Source: Massilia sp. W12 (lineage in GTDB: Bacteria > Pseudomonadota > Gammaproteobacteria > Burkholderiales > Burkholderiaceae_D). From it: a stretch of 64,000 nucleotides of DNA. Numbering within the stretch: position 1 is the stretch's first letter; each line of letters opens with the position of its first letter. Under the pieces are notes generated by a model. It had not been told where the DNA came from. It saw nothing but the letters and a program-made list of their open reading frames with translations, and made no database searches. The position numbers and the translations under genes are program-made. The stretch is taken from the NCBI RefSeq assembly GCF_037300705.1, contig NZ_CP147776.1, positions 1,922,001 through 1,986,000 of the forward strand. The letters run 5' to 3'. Below are positions 32,897 to 42,799 of this stretch, piece by piece.

Positions 32897-35800
32897 TTAA
32901 TGCGTTTGTTGCATCAAACGGCGGATATCATCGCTTGGCGCATTTAAACCAAATAAGGTTTTTTTGCGCTTATCGCTGCGTTTTTCTGCCGCCTTTTTCA
33001 CGTCTTCAAGCAAGACGCTGCCAAAGCGCTGCATCATCTCATTATTTTCCCAATTTTCCAGCCAGTTGTAATAGCGGCGGTCTGCGATGCCTTGCGCTAA
33101 CTGCCCATAGCGCCAAAAATCCAACGGATCGCTTGCCGCCACGGCCAGTGCAAACCAATGGCTGGCCCATTCATGTTTCTGATATTGCTTGCGCGCGAAT
33201 TCTGCGACTTCCCCTAAAAAACCATGGCCCCAGGATTGTGCCAGTACGGCTTGCGCCGCTGCATTGTTGTGGCGCAAGCCGGCGATGGTCAAGCCTCTGG
33301 CCTGCTGGCCCGGGTGCTGGCTGTCAATCAAGCGCTGCATATAGTCATCCAGCCAAACGCCGGCGCCACAGGCATCCGCAGCAATCACGGCAGTTTCCAG
33401 TTCGGCATCGGTGAAAACATTGTTGAAAAATTGTTCTCTGAGTGGATTCAATGCTGTCACAAAATCGTCAGGGCGCGCGGTTTTAAACAGGGTTTGCAGA
33501 TAGATTGGGATACGTTCATCGCCTATGTAATGCGAGATGATCGGTTTTATCTCGCGCAAGTGGGTGAGTATGGTCAGCGTTTTCTGTGCGTCATGCATCG
33601 CGTATGCGCCGGCCAGCACCATGGCAAAGTTATACAGTTGGCGCAAAATTTTTGTCTCTTTGATGGCGAGAATCTGGTCTAGCCAACGGGATAGCTGGGC
33701 GGGATCACTTTGCGCCAGTTGAATGGCTTGATGCCAACTCAAATACGATATCAGCTCCGATGCTCCGTTTTTCGTTAATTCTTCATTTAATTTCGACAAT
33801 GATGCACTTAATTGCTTTTGAATCAGGGTTTGCTTTTTGCCACTCAACAGGTCTGCAAGCTCGTCTGGCGTTCCTGTCGAGTTAACTTCCGGCTCGGCAT
33901 ATCCAACGCCATTCTGTATTTCTGCACCAAGATGTGAATAAGTGACAAACATATCCACATAGTCGTATTCAGAGAGGGAATTTGTTTGCTGCAAATTTCG
34001 CAAGATGCGGTCAATTGCCATCTTCATTACTTGCAGCGTTTCAGCGCCAAGTGCAATCGCTACTTGGAAAAACAAATGTGGGGCAATCATTTGCAAGCGA
34101 TCTGTCCGCTTCTGACGAGTGATAGCGCGCGCAATCGCATTTTCCCGCCACCAAACGACATTTTTTTTGGGTTCCACAATTTCCTGTGGCTTGGCAGATT
34201 CCACAATCAACCGGTCAAGCTCAGCATCTTGTGCAACATCAGCATATAAGGCAGCGCAGCCAGCGAGGGTATGGTCCGCCTGATTGATCTGTTCTGCAAC
34301 GATAGTTCTGATGCGTGCGTTAGGCGTGTCAGGCTTGGCGCTGGCAAAAAATAAAAGCCGAACTAATTTTGCCGCACTATCCTGTTGCAGGGCCTCATTC
34401 AGGTGGAATTCCAGCCTCTCTGTGCTCAGCCTTTTAAACACTGCTCGAAGTCTAATTTCCGGGTGGGCATTTTCAGGCAGGCGGAGTAACAATCCCAACT
34501 GAGTTTCTGCATCCAGATGAGGCAATAAACTGAAAAGAAAATTGTTTGCAATCCATGGATAGTCACGTTCTTGCACAATATTCGGCTGCATCAACAATCG
34601 TTCAAATGCTTCCAGCACGATCGCGATGCATGCTTCATCGAAGATCGGGCTGAGTGCCGGAAGACGCCAGGAAATTTGGCGCAAAGGCATCTGAATTCTT
34701 GCAGGAATGTTGTGCAGGACCGAATGCAAAGCGCTGACAATTGCTGGCGCATCAAAGCGAGCCAAGGCGGGCGTTACTTCTTCAAGTGTGTGGCAATCAT
34801 CACCTGTACCAAAAAAAGCCCACACTTTTGCACAGTCCACCCCGTTAGCTGCAGAGCGGGCCGCGTCAAGATTAGTACCAATAGGCGTATTGGGATCGTA
34901 GGGATTTGTATTGCAATACATTTCCACCCGTCGCCATCTTCCACCAGGTGCTTGCGGATACATGGCATGCGCCTTCTCACTACAGTGCATGCTGCCAAGC
35001 AGCCTCAAGACATATGCCGCTGCCTGACCAAAAGGATCTGAAGCGTTGTTGCATATTTTTTTCGTGCATTCAAGCACAGCCGTTTCCGTCTCTGCATAGT
35101 CAACCGGATTTAATCTCACCACCCATGCCATCATGTCCTCTGGAGCATAGATGCTTGGAGCTAAGGTGTCTGCCAGCTCAAAAGCAAAGAGCGTAACTGC
35201 ATGGTGGCTTAATGTATTTCCTGCCATGAAGAGCGTGGCAAGGCGGGGCAAGCGAATTGCAGGTTCTTCATTGCATTCAGAACAATGTGTTTCTAAGAAA
35301 ATTTGCTCTTCAGGGCTTAACAGTGCTAATCGGTCTGATACTTCGTCCTCGTATTCTTCTTTTCGCTTAATGTCAACATCCAGGCTTTGGTCGTAATACT
35401 TCCGTGTCCATCGGCCCAGCCATTTCGGCAAGCGGGTATCAATCTCGACGCCAAGCCGCTCATCATCACGCCATTCGAGCAGCACATCTTGTAAATAATC
35501 CGAACGCATAGTGCTGCCCGTTAATTCCGCCGCATCAAAAAATGCCGCAGGACATTCCGGCACATAGGCGCTCAATGTGTCCAGCACTTCATCTGAAGTA
35601 TTTTGCAAGGACAGCGCGCCTTCCACCAAGGCAACCCTGGCTGTCTGCGGGTATTTCTTATCAAGGCAGGCGATGCCGACCGCCGCCGCCAGCGCTGGGC
35701 CTAAAGCGTCAAATGCTTGAATCGGCTCCAACATGCGCTGCAAATGCTCGCGCGGGTTGTCGGTTTTGCCGGTTTTGATTTCATGCGACATCAATAAGGC

Positions 35801-37474
35801 CAGCGCAAATGGCAGGGATTCTTGCCTGAATTCGTAGCTGCATTCATCCTCGGCGCTGACTTGCATGAAGCGGCCTTCTTCAATTTCGGTCAGATCATTA
35901 AACAAGCTTTCGCCAGGCTTGCAGCCCACTGCAGGGGAATATTTCTGCCAGCCTCCGCGCGCAAATTGCGTGTCTGGATTTTCCAGCCATGCCTTGGCAT
36001 GCCGCCGCAAAAGTCCATGAAATTCCGCTTCAGAATGCTGCAGTAAATCGCCCCTTTCCTCCATTCTGGCGCGCCAGTATTCCAGCAGCAGGCGCTCCAC
36101 CGTTAAGGCCTTGGCATGCGCCAAGCGCGGCAACAGTTTGATGGCGACGGAACACACTCTTGGATTACTGACAAATTCACGCACTTTTGGCGACAGGTCG
36201 TGCAAGGCAATGCCATCCCGCTGCAACACCTGGGCCAATTCGGTTTCGCTATAGTCGCCAATCTGTACTTCTTGCAGCGGAAAATTGCCAAGGCGACCAG
36301 CTATTTCACGCTCCCAATACGCGGGCCGGCAACTTGCCAGCAAACAGCCGCCCAGCTTGGCGACCAGCGGCGCCATGGCTTGCAAAATACTGCTCCAGGG
36401 TTTGCCTGAGTGCTCGTTCAAGCCATCCAGAACGAGGACAAAGCGCATCTTGCCAGCGTGTTCTCCACAGCTCCAGCGCTTCAGGCGGCGCTCCCATTTT
36501 GCAATCGCAGCCTCACCTTGCTCGCCGTCTTGCGCCGCCAAGAGCTGGGCTAAGCTGCGGCAGGGGTTGTTGTGATCCAGCCAATCTGCACGCCAGCCCG
36601 CAACGAACACGATAATCGGACGTTCTGCCATGTGCGCCAGCCAGCTAGCAATGGCCCAGGTTTTACCGCATCCCTCCTTGCCCAACATCGCGACTAAGCC
36701 GGGGTTTTCCACCTGGGCGCACATATTGTTTGCGGCACTATCCAGCGCCGCCAAAATCTCAGTGCGGGCCAAGGACGGGGACACAGAATTTGCCACGGTA
36801 ATGAATTGGCCAAATGCCGATTTGGATGCATTTTGATGGGCAAAGCACAGATTGAACCAGTCGAAATTGTGTTTGCGCAGCGCATCCAAGCCAATATTGG
36901 ATGCATTGATGTGCTGCTGCAGTTGCGCGCTTTGCGCAGGAAAGGCAGGGTGGGCGGCAATGTCGTCAAAAATAGCGGGAAAATCAGTCGTGGCGCTATT
37001 GAGCACGTACTGCGACAGCCAGTCTATTGCCTGATCCCGCACCAGCGTCAGCAAAACAGCAAGCGGGGGCAAGGGATGGGGTGTCCAGTCCAAGGCCAGG
37101 AAACTGATGCCCGCGTTTTCCAGATGATCTTTTAACTTCTCATGTACACCTTCGCCAAGCGGGCTGCTTGCCGCCAATATCCACAAGTCGATTCGGCCTG
37201 GCAAAACATGGGATGCGATGCCAACTTTTCCTTCCAAATTTTCTAGTGACAGTTTGTCTTGATAGCGCTTGGCCTCCATCGCAATCGCAAAGTGACTGGG
37301 GGCAGTTATGCCATCGCGGCCAAACTGTGAACCAGACTTGGCCAGACGGAAAACCAAACCGCTCACATTCGCCAGGGCGCTGGCGATCAGCCCTTCAAAA
37401 CCATCATCGCCAGCGGGTTTAATCGCCAACAATGCATCCCGTAACGTTTCAAGCGAAGCGTGTAAGTTGCTCAC
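32897..37474 (-). CDS. Avs-like STAND NTPase with N-terminal Mrr-type nuclease domain
   Basis: The protein has 1525 residues from a GTG start at 37474. That start is chosen because AGGGA lies 8 bases upstream and a TATAAT box lies further upstream at 37523-37528; the longer frame (TTG at 37537) would begin upstream of that box. The N-terminus is a restriction-endonuclease fold: FEGLIASAL helix, D54 in GRDG, and E67-A-K69 (ExK). The STAND core has Walker A GKEGCGKT (265-272) and Walker B FVLVLDGLNE (D350). About 1100 residues of helical repeats follow. Architecture and size fit antiviral STAND proteins in which phage-protein binding turns on the nuclease; this is inference. It is convergent with, and not closely similar in sequence to, the other STAND protein. 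Confidence 0.8.
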   Translation of the reverse strand: MSNLHASLETLRDALLAIKPAGDDGFEGLIASALANVSGLVFRLAKSGSQFGRDGITAPSHFAIAMEAKRYQDKLSLENLEGKVGIASHVLPGRIDLWILAASSPLGEGVHEKLKDHLENAGISFLALDWTPHPLPPLAVLLTLVRDQAIDWLSQYVLNSATTDFPAIFDDIAAHPAFPAQSAQLQQHINASNIGLDALRKHNFDWFNLCFAHQNASKSAFGQFITVANSVSPSLARTEILAALDSAANNMCAQVENPGLVAMLGKEGCGKTWAIASWLAHMAERPIIVFVAGWRADWLDHNNPCRSLAQLLAAQDGEQGEAAIAKWERRLKRWSCGEHAGKMRFVLVLDGLNEHSGKPWSSILQAMAPLVAKLGGCLLASCRPAYWEREIAGRLGNFPLQEVQIGDYSETELAQVLQRDGIALHDLSPKVREFVSNPRVCSVAIKLLPRLAHAKALTVERLLLEYWRARMEERGDLLQHSEAEFHGLLRRHAKAWLENPDTQFARGGWQKYSPAVGCKPGESLFNDLTEIEEGRFMQVSAEDECSYEFRQESLPFALALLMSHEIKTGKTDNPREHLQRMLEPIQAFDALGPALAAAVGIACLDKKYPQTARVALVEGALSLQNTSDEVLDTLSAYVPECPAAFFDAAELTGSTMRSDYLQDVLLEWRDDERLGVEIDTRLPKWLGRWTRKYYDQSLDVDIKRKEEYEDEVSDRLALLSPEEQIFLETHCSECNEEPAIRLPRLATLFMAGNTLSHHAVTLFAFELADTLAPSIYAPEDMMAWVVRLNPVDYAETETAVLECTKKICNNASDPFGQAAAYVLRLLGSMHCSEKAHAMYPQAPGGRWRRVEMYCNTNPYDPNTPIGTNLDAARSAANGVDCAKVWAFFGTGDDCHTLEEVTPALARFDAPAIVSALHSVLHNIPARIQMPLRQISWRLPALSPIFDEACIAIVLEAFERLLMQPNIVQERDYPWIANNFLFSLLPHLDAETQLGLLLRLPENAHPEIRLRAVFKRLSTERLEFHLNEALQQDSAAKLVRLLFFASAKPDTPNARIRTIVAEQINQADHTLAGCAALYADVAQDAELDRLIVESAKPQEIVEPKKNVVWWRENAIARAITRQKRTDRLQMIAPHLFFQVAIALGAETLQVMKMAIDRILRNLQQTNSLSEYDYVDMFVTYSHLGAEIQNGVGYAEPEVNSTGTPDELADLLSGKKQTLIQKQLSASLSKLNEELTKNGASELISYLSWHQAIQLAQSDPAQLSRWLDQILAIKETKILRQLYNFAMVLAGAYAMHDAQKTLTILTHLREIKPIISHYIGDERIPIYLQTLFKTARPDDFVTALNPLREQFFNNVFTDAELETAVIAADACGAGVWLDDYMQRLIDSQHPGQQARGLTIAGLRHNNAAAQAVLAQSWGHGFLGEVAEFARKQYQKHEWASHWFALAVAASDPLDFWRYGQLAQGIADRRYYNWLENWENNEMMQRFGSVLLEDVKKAAEKRSDKRKKTLFGLNAPSDDIRRLMQQTH

Positions 37475-37994
37475 AGTGTCATTCCCTGATTGGATCTTGC
37501 CCGGTTCCGCAATACAGGATGAATTATACGGCTGCAACTGAAGAGCGCATGCTTATGGCAGGAACTGGAAATGCCTGCCAGGGTGGGGCGTTATTTCAAT
37601 GTGCATAGTTTCGGGCCTTGTTTTCGGCTGTACGAGTTGAGCATGTTTGAATTGCTGATTGGACTCATCTGGCGGAGTTTGCCGCAAAAATGCAAGATAC
37701 CCCATGTAAGCGAATTACTCTGTTCTGGCTACATTTCAGGGGTAATTGGGGGGGTATTTGTGCGCCAGAATTAAATATTCAATAAAATCAAGTAGATATG
37801 TTTTCGCTGGCAGGTGCGCAGCGATAAGCCGGCGTCCGACAGCGGTGGCGCCACAACACAATAAGAGCCAGCCCCCCGGATCATCAAATAAACAAGTGAC
37901 ATGATGCGGCTGCATACGATTGGAGGAAATGTTCAAGTCGTATGCAAGCGGTTTTGGTGTACAAACTGCAGATCGCATATCTCAGGCCGACGCC
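37475..37994. other. Divergent intergenic region at the right edge of the island
   Basis: This 520-base stretch separates the minus-strand STAND gene from the plus-strand hydrolase gene. Short reading frames in it have no ribosome binding site or recognisable sequence. It contains a G7 run (37748-37754) and an AT-rich patch near 37770-37800. It probably holds promoters for both flanking genes and is the likely boundary between accessory island and core genome. I see no tRNA, integrase or attachment-site repeat. Confidence 0.5.
37523..37528 (-). promoter_or_regulatory. Probable -10 box of the minus-strand STAND gene
   Basis: The minus strand reads TATAAT about 49 bases before the GTG at 37474. 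No good -35 is seen at the usual spacing, so this may be a weak or activated promoter. Confidence 0.4.
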
Positions 37995-38855
37995 ATGCAT
38001 GCTCCCACACTGAAATTGATTCCTGGCCGCCCGGCCATGCAGCATTTCCCGCCCTCAGGCCAAGCCCTGGCGCATCTGGTGATCGCACCGGCAATGGCGG
38101 TTTCTCAGCGCTTTTACCGTGATTTTGCGCAATACATGGCGCAACAGGGTTTTGCCGTCACCACCTTCGATTATCTTGGCATGGGCGAGGCAGGGGGCGG
38201 TGAGCTGCGCGCATGCCGCGCCGATATCAGCGAGTGGATTGAAAAAGACGCTGATGCGGTCTTGCAAAGCGTGCATCAGGCAGCCCATGGTGCGCCGGTG
38301 TTTTTGCTGGGGCACAGCCTGGGCGGCCAGGTGGCGCCCTTGTTGCCTTCGCAACATTTACTGGCCGGCGTGGTGAATATTGCCGTCGGCAGCGGCCATG
38401 CCTCCCACAACCGGCCAGATGTGGCGCGCCGCGCACCTTTGCTGTGGCATGTGTTGACGCCTTTGCTATGTCCCTTGTTCGGGTATTTTCCAGGTAAGCG
38501 CATCGGCGTCATGGGCGATATTCCGAAGCAGGCGTTTTACCAATGGCGGCGCTGGTGTTTGAGTCCTGAATATGTATTAAGCGGCGAGCCGGGCGCGCGC
38601 GAGGCCTATGCGCGCGCCGCCTGGCCGGTGTTGGGACTGACCTTTACCGATGACGAATTATTGAACGAAGCCGGCTCACGCCTGTTGCATGGGGCATACC
38701 GTTCGGGCCGGGTCGATTACCGCGAAATCGGGCCGCAGCAATACAAGCTGGCGCGCATCGGGCACTTCGGTTTTTTCAAAGACAGTATGCGCGACAGCTT
38801 GTGGCCCTTGGTGGTGGAGTGGTTGCGCGCGCAATTGCAGGCGCCGCGCGCTTGA
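37995..38855 (+). CDS. Alpha/beta hydrolase of the serine aminopeptidase type
   Basis: The protein has 286 residues from the ATG at 37995. It has the nucleophile elbow GHSLGG, an oxyanion region near LVIAPAMAV and a C-terminal GHFGFF that holds the likely catalytic His. Length and start fit cytoplasmic alpha/beta hydrolases of unknown substrate that are common in proteobacteria. An ATG at 37929 and a TTG at 37920 lie upstream in frame; GGAGG sits too close to the former to be a normal binding site. It stands alone, followed by a strong hairpin. Confidence 0.75.
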   Translation: MHAPTLKLIPGRPAMQHFPPSGQALAHLVIAPAMAVSQRFYRDFAQYMAQQGFAVTTFDYLGMGEAGGGELRACRADISEWIEKDADAVLQSVHQAAHGAPVFLLGHSLGGQVAPLLPSQHLLAGVVNIAVGSGHASHNRPDVARRAPLLWHVLTPLLCPLFGYFPGKRIGVMGDIPKQAFYQWRRWCLSPEYVLSGEPGAREAYARAAWPVLGLTFTDDELLNEAGSRLLHGAYRSGRVDYREIGPQQYKLARIGHFGFFKDSMRDSLWPLVVEWLRAQLQAPRA

Positions 38856-38856
38856 C

Positions 38857-38906
38857 GGGGACAGTGCCTCTTATGCCCGGCGCGCGCATAAGAGGCATTC
38901 AGTCCC
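38857..38906. terminator. Long inverted repeat between the hydrolase and fbpC
   Basis: A perfect 12-base stem (38865-38876 with 38886-38897) has a 9-base loop and is flanked by a second pairing of GGGAC with GTCCC. It lies between convergent genes and could end both transcripts. It lacks a T tract and might instead be a member of a dispersed palindromic repeat family. Confidence 0.55.
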
Positions 38907-38917
38907 GCAACAGTTTT

Positions 38918-39961
38918 TCACTGACGGCGGAATGCAATCAAATGATCCACCTCAATTCTGATGCCTATCATTTCACCTATCGCGTGATCATGGTGGCTGG
39001 GGGCGAGCGATAACACCTTGGCCCCATCGGATAATTCGAGGGTGTATAAAAACTCGGCGCCGCGAAATGCGCGCGCCAGCACGCGCGCTTTGGTCGGGCT
39101 GGCGTCGTCGTGCAGGATGTCGTCGGGACGGATCAACACATCCACCACTTCATCCGGCGCGAATTGATTCGCCAGTGTGCCGCGCAATTCGCCAAAGGAG
39201 GGGTGCACGCAATCCGCGCCACAGGCGCGCGCCGGCAGCAACACGCCTTCGCCGATAAAGTCGGCCACGAAACGATTCGCCGGGTGGTGGTATAAATCGT
39301 ATGCCTTGCCCCATTGCTGCATCACGCCTTCATGCAAGAGGCCGATTTGATCGGCCATGGCGAAGGCTTCATGCTGATCATGTGTGACCATGATGGCGGT
39401 GCTGCCCTGTTTTTTCAGCAATTCGCGCACCTCAACGCCAAGTTTGACGCGCAAATCCACATCCAGATTGGAAAACGGCTCATCCAGCAAGATCAAGTCC
39501 GGCTTGGGGGCCAGGGCGCGCGCCAGGGCGACGCGCTGTTGCTGGCCGCCGGATAATTCATGCGGATATGCTTTGGCGAAGGCGGCAAGGCCGGTGATCT
39601 CCAGCATGTCCGCCACCCGGGCGCGCGCTTCGCTTTTGCTCATGGCATGCAAGCCAAAGCCGATGTTGTGCGCCACATCCAGATGCGGGAACAGGGCGTA
39701 ATCCTGAAACACCATGCCGATTTTGCGTTTTTGCGCGGCCAGCGTGTGCTGTGGCGTGCTGACTTCCTGGCCATTGATCAAAATGCGCCCGCTGCGCAAG
39801 CTTTCAAATCCGGCAATGCAGCGCAATGCCGTGGTTTTGCCACAGCCGGACGGCCCCAGCAAACAGGCGATTTCACCGCGCGCCAGGGAAAAAGATAAGG
39901 CTTGCAAGGTGCTGCGCGCACCATAGACGTGGCTGATAGCTTCGACTTGCAGCAAATTCAT
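38918..39961 (-). CDS. fbpC: Ferric iron ABC transporter, ATP-binding protein
   Basis: The protein has 347 residues from the ATG preceded by AGGA. Walker A GPSGCGKT, signature LSGGQQQR, Walker B LILLDEPFSNLD and the His switch MVTHD are all present. The C-terminal 110 residues form the TOBE-like regulatory domain typical of FbpC/PotA-type subunits. It is the last gene of a minus-strand operon with the permease and the binding protein, and energises ferric iron uptake at the inner membrane. The sulphate/spermidine-type ATPases are close relatives; the neighbours decide for iron. Confidence 0.88.
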   Translation of the reverse strand: MNLLQVEAISHVYGARSTLQALSFSLARGEIACLLGPSGCGKTTALRCIAGFESLRSGRILINGQEVSTPQHTLAAQKRKIGMVFQDYALFPHLDVAHNIGFGLHAMSKSEARARVADMLEITGLAAFAKAYPHELSGGQQQRVALARALAPKPDLILLDEPFSNLDVDLRVKLGVEVRELLKKQGSTAIMVTHDQHEAFAMADQIGLLHEGVMQQWGKAYDLYHHPANRFVADFIGEGVLLPARACGADCVHPSFGELRGTLANQFAPDEVVDVLIRPDDILHDDASPTKARVLARAFRGAEFLYTLELSDGAKVLSLAPSHHDHAIGEMIGIRIEVDHLIAFRRQ

Positions 39962-39989
39962 GAATCCATCCTGTTTCACCTGAACGCTT

Positions 39990-41609
39990 TTATTCTGCGC
40001 TGAATTCTTCCTGCCGGCCTAATAAAATCACCGGCAACAATCCCGCCGCCACCAGCGCCAAAGCCGGCGCCGCCGCGCTTTCCCACATGCCCTCAGATGT
40101 CATTTGAAACACCCGCACCGACAGGGTTTCCCAGCCGAAGGGGCGCAACATGAGGGTAATCGGCATTTCTTTCATCACATCCACAAACACCATCAAGAGC
40201 GCGGTAAATAAGCCGCCCTTGAGCATACCCCAATGCAGGCGGCGCAACAGGGCAAGACCGGACAGTCCCAGGCTGCGCGCGGCGTCTTCCTGGTTGCGTG
40301 TGATGCGCTGCATGGCTCCATCCACAGGATGAAACGCCACTGCCAGAAAACGCACCACAAAAGCCAGCAGCAAGACCAGGATGCTGCCGCGTAAAAAACC
40401 TTGTGCGCTGACTTGCCAGCCCAGCGCTTGCGCCGCTTCGATCAAGCGCCCGTCCAGCCAGGCAATCGGAATAAAAATGCCGACCGCCAGCACCGCGCCC
40501 GGAATCGCATAGCCCAAGGTGGCGGCCTTGATCAAGAGTTGCATGCCAAACGCCTGGTGCAAACGCGCCGCGCGCGCCAGCACCAGCGCGGCGCTGGCCG
40601 CCGCCAGCGCCGCGCCGGCGGCGGCCAGCAGCGAATTGCCGACAAAAGACCAAAAACGCTCATCCACCCCTTCGCGGTTTTGCCAGGCCCAGAACAGCAG
40701 CTGCAAAATCGGCGCGACAAAGGCCAGCAGCAGCACCAGTACGCAGGCGGCTTGCGCCAGCCAGGCGCGTGCGCCGTGCAAGGGATAGCGCAGCGCGCCG
40801 GATTTTCCGCTGGCGTGATAGGCGCGCCGTCTGCGCGCCCAGCTTTCCGAAGCCGCCAGCAGCAGCACCAGCAAGACCAGCAGGGAGGCTAATTGCGCTG
40901 CCGCCTGCATGGAAAACATGGCGAACCAGGATTTATAGATGGCGGTGGTGAAGGTGTCGTAATTAAACACTGAGACCGCGCCGAAGTCGGCCAGGGTTTC
41001 CATCCACACCAGCAGCAGGCCGCCGGCGATCCAGGGACGGGCGGCGGGCAGGGCGATATGCCAAAAGCCGCGCCAGGGGCCCAGGCCCAGCGATTGGCCG
41101 ACTTCCAGCGCGCGCCGGCCTTGCGAGGCAAAGGCTTGGCGCGCCAGTAAATAGATATAGGGATAAAACGAGAAAGCCAAGACCAGGGCGACGCCGGCGC
41201 GCGAGCGGATCGGCGGTAAGCCGCCTTGCCAGCCCAGTTCATCCCGCAACCAGGTTTGCAGCGGGCCGGTAAAGTCCAGCATGCCGACTGCGGCAAACGC
41301 CGCCACATAGGCCGGCAAGGCCAGTGGCAAAGCCAGCGCCCAGGAAAAAAAACGCCGGCCTGGAAAGTCGCAGACCGCGACCAACCAGGCCAGCCCGACA
41401 CCCAGCGTCAGAGTAAACAAACTGACCCCGGCTAACAGCCACGCGGTATTGCTGAGCAGATCCGGCAGCACATGGGCCGATAGATGCGCCCAGATGGCGC
41501 CATCGGGGCGCGCCAAGGCGCCCAGCAATACCAGCAGCGGGGTCAAACACAGCGCAGCCACCAGCAAGCTGGCGTTGCGCCATACAGAAGAATGATGCGC
41601 TTGCGCCAT
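39990..41609 (-). CDS. fbpB: Ferric iron ABC transporter, permease
   Basis: The 539-residue protein has about twelve hydrophobic segments in two homologous halves, the fused architecture of FbpB-type permeases. EAA-loop-like sequences (EVGQSLGLGPWRGFWHIALP and DAARSLGLSGLALLRRLHW) occur once per half and contact the ATPase. It lies 28 bases upstream of fbpC in the transcript and two bases after the binding-protein gene, so the three genes form one operon. Confidence 0.87.
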   Translation of the reverse strand: MAQAHHSSVWRNASLLVAALCLTPLLVLLGALARPDGAIWAHLSAHVLPDLLSNTAWLLAGVSLFTLTLGVGLAWLVAVCDFPGRRFFSWALALPLALPAYVAAFAAVGMLDFTGPLQTWLRDELGWQGGLPPIRSRAGVALVLAFSFYPYIYLLARQAFASQGRRALEVGQSLGLGPWRGFWHIALPAARPWIAGGLLLVWMETLADFGAVSVFNYDTFTTAIYKSWFAMFSMQAAAQLASLLVLLVLLLAASESWARRRRAYHASGKSGALRYPLHGARAWLAQAACVLVLLLAFVAPILQLLFWAWQNREGVDERFWSFVGNSLLAAAGAALAAASAALVLARAARLHQAFGMQLLIKAATLGYAIPGAVLAVGIFIPIAWLDGRLIEAAQALGWQVSAQGFLRGSILVLLLAFVVRFLAVAFHPVDGAMQRITRNQEDAARSLGLSGLALLRRLHWGMLKGGLFTALLMVFVDVMKEMPITLMLRPFGWETLSVRVFQMTSEGMWESAAAPALALVAAGLLPVILLGRQEEFSAE

Positions 41610-41611
41610 CC

Positions 41612-42613
41612 TTATTTATAGCCGGCGCGGTCCATTAACTTGACCGCTTCGACTTGCAGCTCGCCGGCTTTGGCGACATTGATCAGGTTTTGTTTGAATT
41701 GGCCCCAATTCAGCAAAGCCTTGTCCGCCGGCACGGCAGGATTGGCGGGGAATTCATAATCCAGATCGGTAAACAGGTTTTGCGCTTTGTCAGAGGACAG
41801 CCATTCCATCAGTTTTTGCGCGCCCTGCGGATTTTTCGCATGCTTGGTCACGCCTGCGCCGGAGACATTCACATGCACCCCTTTGCCCGTCTGATTGGCC
41901 CAGTACAGGCCAATTTGCAGGGTCGGTTTTTTCGCCATCAGGCGGCCATAGTAATAAGTGTTGGCGATGCCGACATCGCATTGGCCGGCGCCAATCGCCT
42001 CAAGCAGCTTGGTGTCATCGGCAAACACATCGGTGGCCAGATTGCCGACCCAGCCTTTGACGATTTGTTCGGCTTTTTGCTCGCCGTGTTCAGCGATCAA
42101 GGTCGCCACCAGGGACTGGTTATACACTTTCTTGGAAGTGCGCAGGCAGAGCCGGCCTTTCCATTGCGGGCCAGCCAGGTTTTCATAGCTGGAGAGTTCA
42201 GCCGGGAGGACTTTTTTGCTGTTATAGAAAATCGTGCGTGCGCGCACCGATAAGCCATACCACATTTTTTTCGGATCGCGCAAATGCGCCGGAATGTTTT
42301 GCTCCAGTACGCTGGAGTTGAGCGGGCGCAGCAAATCGGCTTGCGCGGCCTGCCACAGATTGCCGGCGTCCACCGTGATCAACATATCCGCCGGGGTGTT
42401 GGCGCCTTCCGCTTTCAAGCGCTCCATCAAGGGGCCTTCTTTGTCGGAAATAAACTTGACCGGCACGCCGGTTTGCTTGGTGTAGGCGTCAAACAGCGGC
42501 TTGATCAATTGTTCATTGCGGGCGGAGTACACCACCACTTCTTGGGCCAGCGTGTTTGCAGACAAAAGCGCCAGCAATGCAGCGCCAGCCAAGCGGGTCA
42601 TCACATTTTTCAT
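41612..42613 (-). CDS. fbpA: Ferric iron ABC transporter, periplasmic binding protein
   Basis: The start is the ATG after GGAG, giving 333 residues with a signal peptide cut after NTLA. The mature part begins [10 protein letters not shown], as in Fe(3+)-binding proteins of the FbpA/FutA family. The motif NTYYYGRL carries the paired tyrosines that bind ferric iron. It is the first gene of the fbpABC operon, and a Fur-box-like sequence lies 65 bases upstream of the start, so iron repression is likely. Confidence 0.9.
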   Translation of the reverse strand: MKNVMTRLAGAALLALLSANTLAQEVVVYSARNEQLIKPLFDAYTKQTGVPVKFISDKEGPLMERLKAEGANTPADMLITVDAGNLWQAAQADLLRPLNSSVLEQNIPAHLRDPKKMWYGLSVRARTIFYNSKKVLPAELSSYENLAGPQWKGRLCLRTSKKVYNQSLVATLIAEHGEQKAEQIVKGWVGNLATDVFADDTKLLEAIGAGQCDVGIANTYYYGRLMAKKPTLQIGLYWANQTGKGVHVNVSGAGVTKHAKNPQGAQKLMEWLSSDKAQNLFTDLDYEFPANPAVPADKALLNWGQFKQNLINVAKAGELQVEAVKLMDRAGYK

Positions 42614-42677
42614 GCACAAACTCCATACAGGGAAGAGGGGATTGCCATGCAGCAAATGCCGTCAGTGTAACACAATT

Positions 42678-42696
42678 AAAAATGATTCTCATTTGC
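42678..42696 (-). promoter_or_regulatory. Putative Fur box upstream of fbpA
   Basis: The site contains the perfect inverted repeat AATGA-TTC-TCATT and matches the 19-base Fur consensus at most positions. Its place upstream of an iron-uptake operon supports the call. Confidence 0.65.
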
Positions 42697-42799
42697 GAAA
42701 AGAGGATAAATGCATAGGCCGAAAGGATGAGCCGCAGGCGCGCTTCTCCAATCGGGGTGCGGCTGGCATACAATCAGCTGATACTTCAAGGAGAACAGC

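Noticed and set aside
37571-37774. 67-codon frame in the divergent spacer
   Set aside because: It has no ribosome binding site, signal or recognisable motif.
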